DNA of 64,000 nt, taken from Geoglobus acetivorans. Lineage in GTDB: Archaea; Halobacteriota; Archaeoglobi; Archaeoglobales; Archaeoglobaceae. Where the stretch lies: positions 1,550,001-1,614,000 of the forward strand of contig NZ_CP087714.1 of NCBI RefSeq assembly GCF_039641995.1, given 5' to 3'. The translations under genes and the position numbers were made by a program. Every line of letters begins with the position of its first letter. Within the stretch, counting starts at the first letter, position 1. The notes under the pieces were generated by a model that made no database searches, was not told the origin of the DNA, and saw nothing but the letters and a program-made list of their open reading frames with translations. Below are positions 61,574 to 64,000 of this stretch, one piece after another.

Positions 61574-62005
61574 ATGAGAACATTCGACCCGTTTGACGAG
61601 GTAAGGCGGCTTCAGGAGAGGATGGTGAGGTTGCTCGACGAGTTTGACAGGTTTGCAGCCCCGGCAGCTGAGAAACTGATTGAGAGGCTTGGGATGCCGG
61701 TGGACGTGATAGATGAGGGAGACAAGTTCAGGATCGTGGCAGACCTTCCCGGTTTCGACAAGAACGACATCGAGATATACATCGAAGACGGCGACCTCGT
61801 CATAAAGGCAGTCAGAAAGGAAGAAAAAGAGGAGAAGGACAGAAACTTCCTCAGGAGGGAGAGGAGTTTTGGCGAGGTGTACAGGAGGATAAGTCTGCCT
61901 GCAGATGTTCAGGAGGACAGGATAAGGGCAAGATACAACAACGGTGTTCTTGAAATCGAGGTTCCAAAGACCCAGAGAGATAGGAAAATAATCAGGATTG
62001 AATAA
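61574..62005 (+). CDS. hsp20: Small heat-shock protein Hsp20
   Basis: The 143-aa protein is an alpha-crystallin-type chaperone that holds unfolded proteins. After an N-terminal helical arm (FDPFDEVRRLQERMVRLLDEFDRF), the core runs from PVDVIDEGDKFRIVADLPGF (about 42-61) through IYIEDGDLVIKAVRK and RRERSFGEVYRRISLP to NNGVLEIEVPKT, near the C-terminus. It has a strong Shine-Dalgarno sequence, AAGGAGGTGAT (61559-61569), 5 nt before the ATG. Control is probably by the HSR1-type site upstream. Confidence 0.93.
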   Translation: MRTFDPFDEVRRLQERMVRLLDEFDRFAAPAAEKLIERLGMPVDVIDEGDKFRIVADLPGFDKNDIEIYIEDGDLVIKAVRKEEKEEKDRNFLRRERSFGEVYRRISLPADVQEDRIRARYNNGVLEIEVPKTQRDRKIIRIE

Positions 62006-62013
62006 CCCTATTT

Positions 62014-63078
62014 TTATCTTGCATATACTGTTATCACGTCTCCGTCCTCAAGCTCGTGCTCCAGCCCGACCTTCTGCCCCTCGAATTTTACGCTCTTGCC
62101 CCACACTCTGGCGTACTTGAAGTTTTCGAGGAGATCTCTGTGGATTTTTCTGCAGACATCCTCGACCCTCGCACCCCTTCTGAGGATCATCGGCTCCTCT
62201 TCCACCTTTCCGCCGGGAGGTTTGAGGTAGACCCTTATGAAGTCCAGTTTGCGGTAAATTTCTTCTACAAGTTTATCAAGGTTTATCTTCTTCTCCGCAG
62301 AAACCGCTATGGCGTTTTCCGGGATTTCAGCATCCGGATACAGGTCTATCTTGTTAACCACCGTTATTGAGGGTATGTACGCCCTGTTTCCGAGAATGGC
62401 ATCGATCAACCTGTCGATGGTTATGTCCTCTCTTATCAGGACCTCGCCATTGTGTATCTTGTATTCCCTGAGAATGCTCCTTATTGTCTGCTCGTCGATG
62501 GACAGATCTACGGTGGATTTTATGCTCAGCCCACCCGTGGCCCTCTTTTTTATAACAACATCAGGAGGTTTTTCATCGAGCCGTATACCTCCCTCGTAAA
62601 GCTCATTTTTCAGAACGTCTATATTTTCGAGGGTGAAAACGTCAACGACGATTATTATGATGTCCGCATTTCTGACCGCTGCAAGGATCTCTCTACCTCT
62701 GCCTCTCCCCCTGGACGCTCCTTCAATCAGTCCGGGAACGTCGACAATCTGGATCTTTGCGCCATTGTATTCGAGCATTCCCGGAACGGGTTTGAGGGTT
62801 GTGAAATCATAATCCCCAACCTCACTTTTCGCCCCCGTCAGGGCGTTGAGTATCGTGGACTTGCCCACTGAGGGGTAACCCACAAGAACGGCCGTAGCAT
62901 CTCCTTCCTTTTTAATTGCGTATTGTTCCCCGCCAGTCTTCTTCCTCTGCTTCTCCGCTTCCTCTTTAAGCCTGGCGAGCTTGGCCTTCAGCCTGCCTAT
63001 GTGATGCTCGGTGGCTTTGTTGTACGGTGTTTTCCGTATCTCCTCTTCAAGCCTCTTTATTTCCTGCTGAATGTCCAT
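62014..63078 (-). CDS. DRG-family GTPase
   Basis: This 354-aa protein resembles archaeal DRG (developmentally regulated GTP-binding) proteins of the Obg superfamily, which associate with translating ribosomes. A coiled N-terminal helix (residues 5-50) is followed by G1 GYPSVGKS (67-74), the TTLKPVPG switch, G3 DVPGLIEG (113-120), the RGRGRGREI stretch of this family, G4 NKID, and a C-terminal TGS domain (about 275-354, with RRGARVEDVCRKIHRDL). Length is normal. The ends lie 8 nt from hsp20, convergent. Confidence 0.93.
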   Translation of the reverse strand: MDIQQEIKRLEEEIRKTPYNKATEHHIGRLKAKLARLKEEAEKQRKKTGGEQYAIKKEGDATAVLVGYPSVGKSTILNALTGAKSEVGDYDFTTLKPVPGMLEYNGAKIQIVDVPGLIEGASRGRGRGREILAAVRNADIIIIVVDVFTLENIDVLKNELYEGGIRLDEKPPDVVIKKRATGGLSIKSTVDLSIDEQTIRSILREYKIHNGEVLIREDITIDRLIDAILGNRAYIPSITVVNKIDLYPDAEIPENAIAVSAEKKINLDKLVEEIYRKLDFIRVYLKPPGGKVEEEPMILRRGARVEDVCRKIHRDLLENFKYARVWGKSVKFEGQKVGLEHELEDGDVITVYAR

Positions 63079-63151
63079 TGGATGGGAATGGTTACCTGCT
63101 TAATAAAAAGATACTGATTTCCGAAGTGAAACCAGATTAAGAAAATGGAAA

Positions 63152-64000
63152 TTAGAGGTATTTTCTCGGGTCTGTTATCTTACCCTCGATGGCCGTTGCT
63201 GCAGCAGTTGCAGGGGATGCGAGGTAGATTTCGGCCTCCGGGTTACCCATTCTGCCCTTGAAGTTTCTGTTCTGTGTTGAGACGCACACCTCTCCATCGG
63301 CAAGAATGCCCATGTGTATCCCGACGCAGGGACCGCATCCCGGAGGAATCACCATTCCGCCCGCCTCGACAATCGTCTTCAGGTATCCTCTCTCGTCGGC
63401 CTGAAGGTATATCTCCCTGCTTGCCGGCCCAACGATCAGCCTCACGTTTTCGGAGACCTTCCTCCCCTCGAGCATTCTGGCCACGATCTCTATGTCGCTC
63501 AGCCTTCCGTTTGTGCATGTTCCCACAAACACCTGATCGACTGGAGTCCCCTCTACCTCGGAAACAGGAGCGACATTGTCCACGTTGTGGGGCTTTGAGA
63601 CCACAGGCTCGAGATCTCCGGCATCGAAATACAGCTCTTTCTCGTATTCGGCATCGCTGTCGGGTTTGATCTCTCTGAACCTGTCTGCTCTGCCCCTTTC
63701 AGCCAGGAATCTCTTTGTTTCCTCGTCGCTCTTGAACAGTCCGGCCTTTGCCCCGCACTCAATTGCCATGTTGGCCATCGTCAGTCTGCCGTCGATGTAC
63801 ATGCTGTCGATAGTGTCTCCGTGGAACTCAAGAGCCTTGTACGTTGCGCCATCCACTCCAAGCTCTCCGATTATCGTGAGCATCAGATCCTTCGGATACA
63901 CTCCCTCAGGCATTTTTCCATTCACTTCAACTCTGAAAGTTTCCGGGACCCTGAACCAGTTTTTACCGAGGGCAACTGCGATCGCAACGTCAGTTGACCC
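63152..64000 (-). CDS. leuC: Aconitase-family large subunit (LeuC/homoaconitase type), 5' end cut
   Basis: The frame runs off the right edge; 282 residues are inside. Reading continues past the internal GTG at 63925, since positions 63926-64000 encode GSTDVAIAVALGKNWFRVPE in the same frame, which fits this family. The [4Fe-4S] ligands are in FVGTCTNGRLSD and PPGCGPCVG; EFHGDTI and STQNRNFKGRMG are also typical. 3-isopropylmalate dehydratase (leucine) is most likely; homoaconitase or a methylmalate relative cannot be excluded. The small subunit is not seen downstream, as the next gene is the DRG GTPase. Confidence 0.88.
   Translation of the reverse strand, partial: GSTDVAIAVALGKNWFRVPETFRVEVNGKMPEGVYPKDLMLTIIGELGVDGATYKALEFHGDTIDSMYIDGRLTMANMAIECGAKAGLFKSDEETKRFLAERGRADRFREIKPDSDAEYEKELYFDAGDLEPVVSKPHNVDNVAPVSEVEGTPVDQVFVGTCTNGRLSDIEIVARMLEGRKVSENVRLIVGPASREIYLQADERGYLKTIVEAGGMVIPPGCGPCVGIHMGILADGEVCVSTQNRNFKGRMGNPEAEIYLASPATAAATAIEGKITDPRKYL

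Overview
The window is a contiguous, gene-dense chromosomal stretch from a hyperthermophilic euryarchaeon, most likely of the order Archaeoglobales. The sequence supports this in five ways: a single-chain reverse gyrase (34730-37948); the C1/F420 enzymes Mtd (40745-41563) and Fno (50222-50878); a HdrC/HdrB pair (53957-55224); an archaeal SRP 7S RNA (30549-30860); and a small heat-shock gene whose promoter carries CTAAC-N5-GTTAG, the motif described for the Archaeoglobus fulgidus heat-shock regulator HSR1. Species cannot be fixed from the sequence alone. I see no insertion sequence, CRISPR array, prophage or tRNA gene. Codon and base use look uniform, so this is core chromosome and not an island.

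Layout. 1-4168 (minus): trpC-D-E-G-F-B operon with every junction overlapping, cut by the window edge in trpB. 4267-4851 (plus): macro-domain protein. 4835-13234 (minus): a seven-gene operon pycA-HTH-purE-purC-carA-carB-larB in which nearly every enzyme adds CO2 or bicarbonate. 13392-17854: hisG, a small HTH-like gene, a 44-aa zinc ribbon, a sodium:solute symporter with a 31-aa accessory membrane protein, and a tRNA methylthiotransferase. 17932-25167: acyl-CoA synthetase, a ribbon-helix-helix protein, amtB-glnK, serA, DUF2150, SWIM protein, dUTPase. 25170-30504: amidohydrolase, Sec61-beta overlapping an EngB GTPase, a ubiquitin-like protein, Trax-like nuclease plus wyosine synthase, AzlCD exporter. 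30549-34735: SRP RNA, an ArsR-type regulator, a KaiC-like ATPase with its KaiC-proximal partner, then cdrS-ftsZ2 with a GC-rich structured leader. 34730-45806: reverse gyrase, a 4-hydroxybutyryl-CoA dehydratase homologue, an FAD reductase, mtd, a K+ channel with a second RCK protein, and a block holding a degenerate cis-prenyltransferase, a PUA protein and a bactofilin-like protein divergent from a DUF92 membrane protein. 45751-64000: a surface Lon-like protease, a lipoprotein, archaeal TIP49, fno, a ThuA-GDPD fusion, icd, hdrCB, argJ, an RCK/antiporter/FAD operon, DUF1152, gamma carbonic anhydrase, hsp20, a DRG GTPase and a 5'-truncated leuC-type gene.

Transcription logic. At many genes a TATA-like box is centred 25-28 nt upstream of the start codon (trpC, macro, pycA, hisG, amtB, serA, dut, rgy, the 4-HB-CoA dehydratase homologue, icd, argJ, fno), which implies leaderless first genes. 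Downstream cistrons are joined by ATGA/TGATG overlaps. Exceptions with real leaders and Shine-Dalgarno sequences are the symporter operon, cdrS-ftsZ2, the lipoprotein and hsp20. Most start codons here were chosen with this spacing.

Most interesting leads: the carboxylation operon, the degenerate cis-prenyltransferase block next to a DUF92 prenyl-phosphate-kinase-like gene, the structured cdrS-ftsZ leader beside a KaiC-like module, the surface-anchored Lon-like protease with a PGF-CTERM-like tail, and the HSR1-type operator at hsp20.
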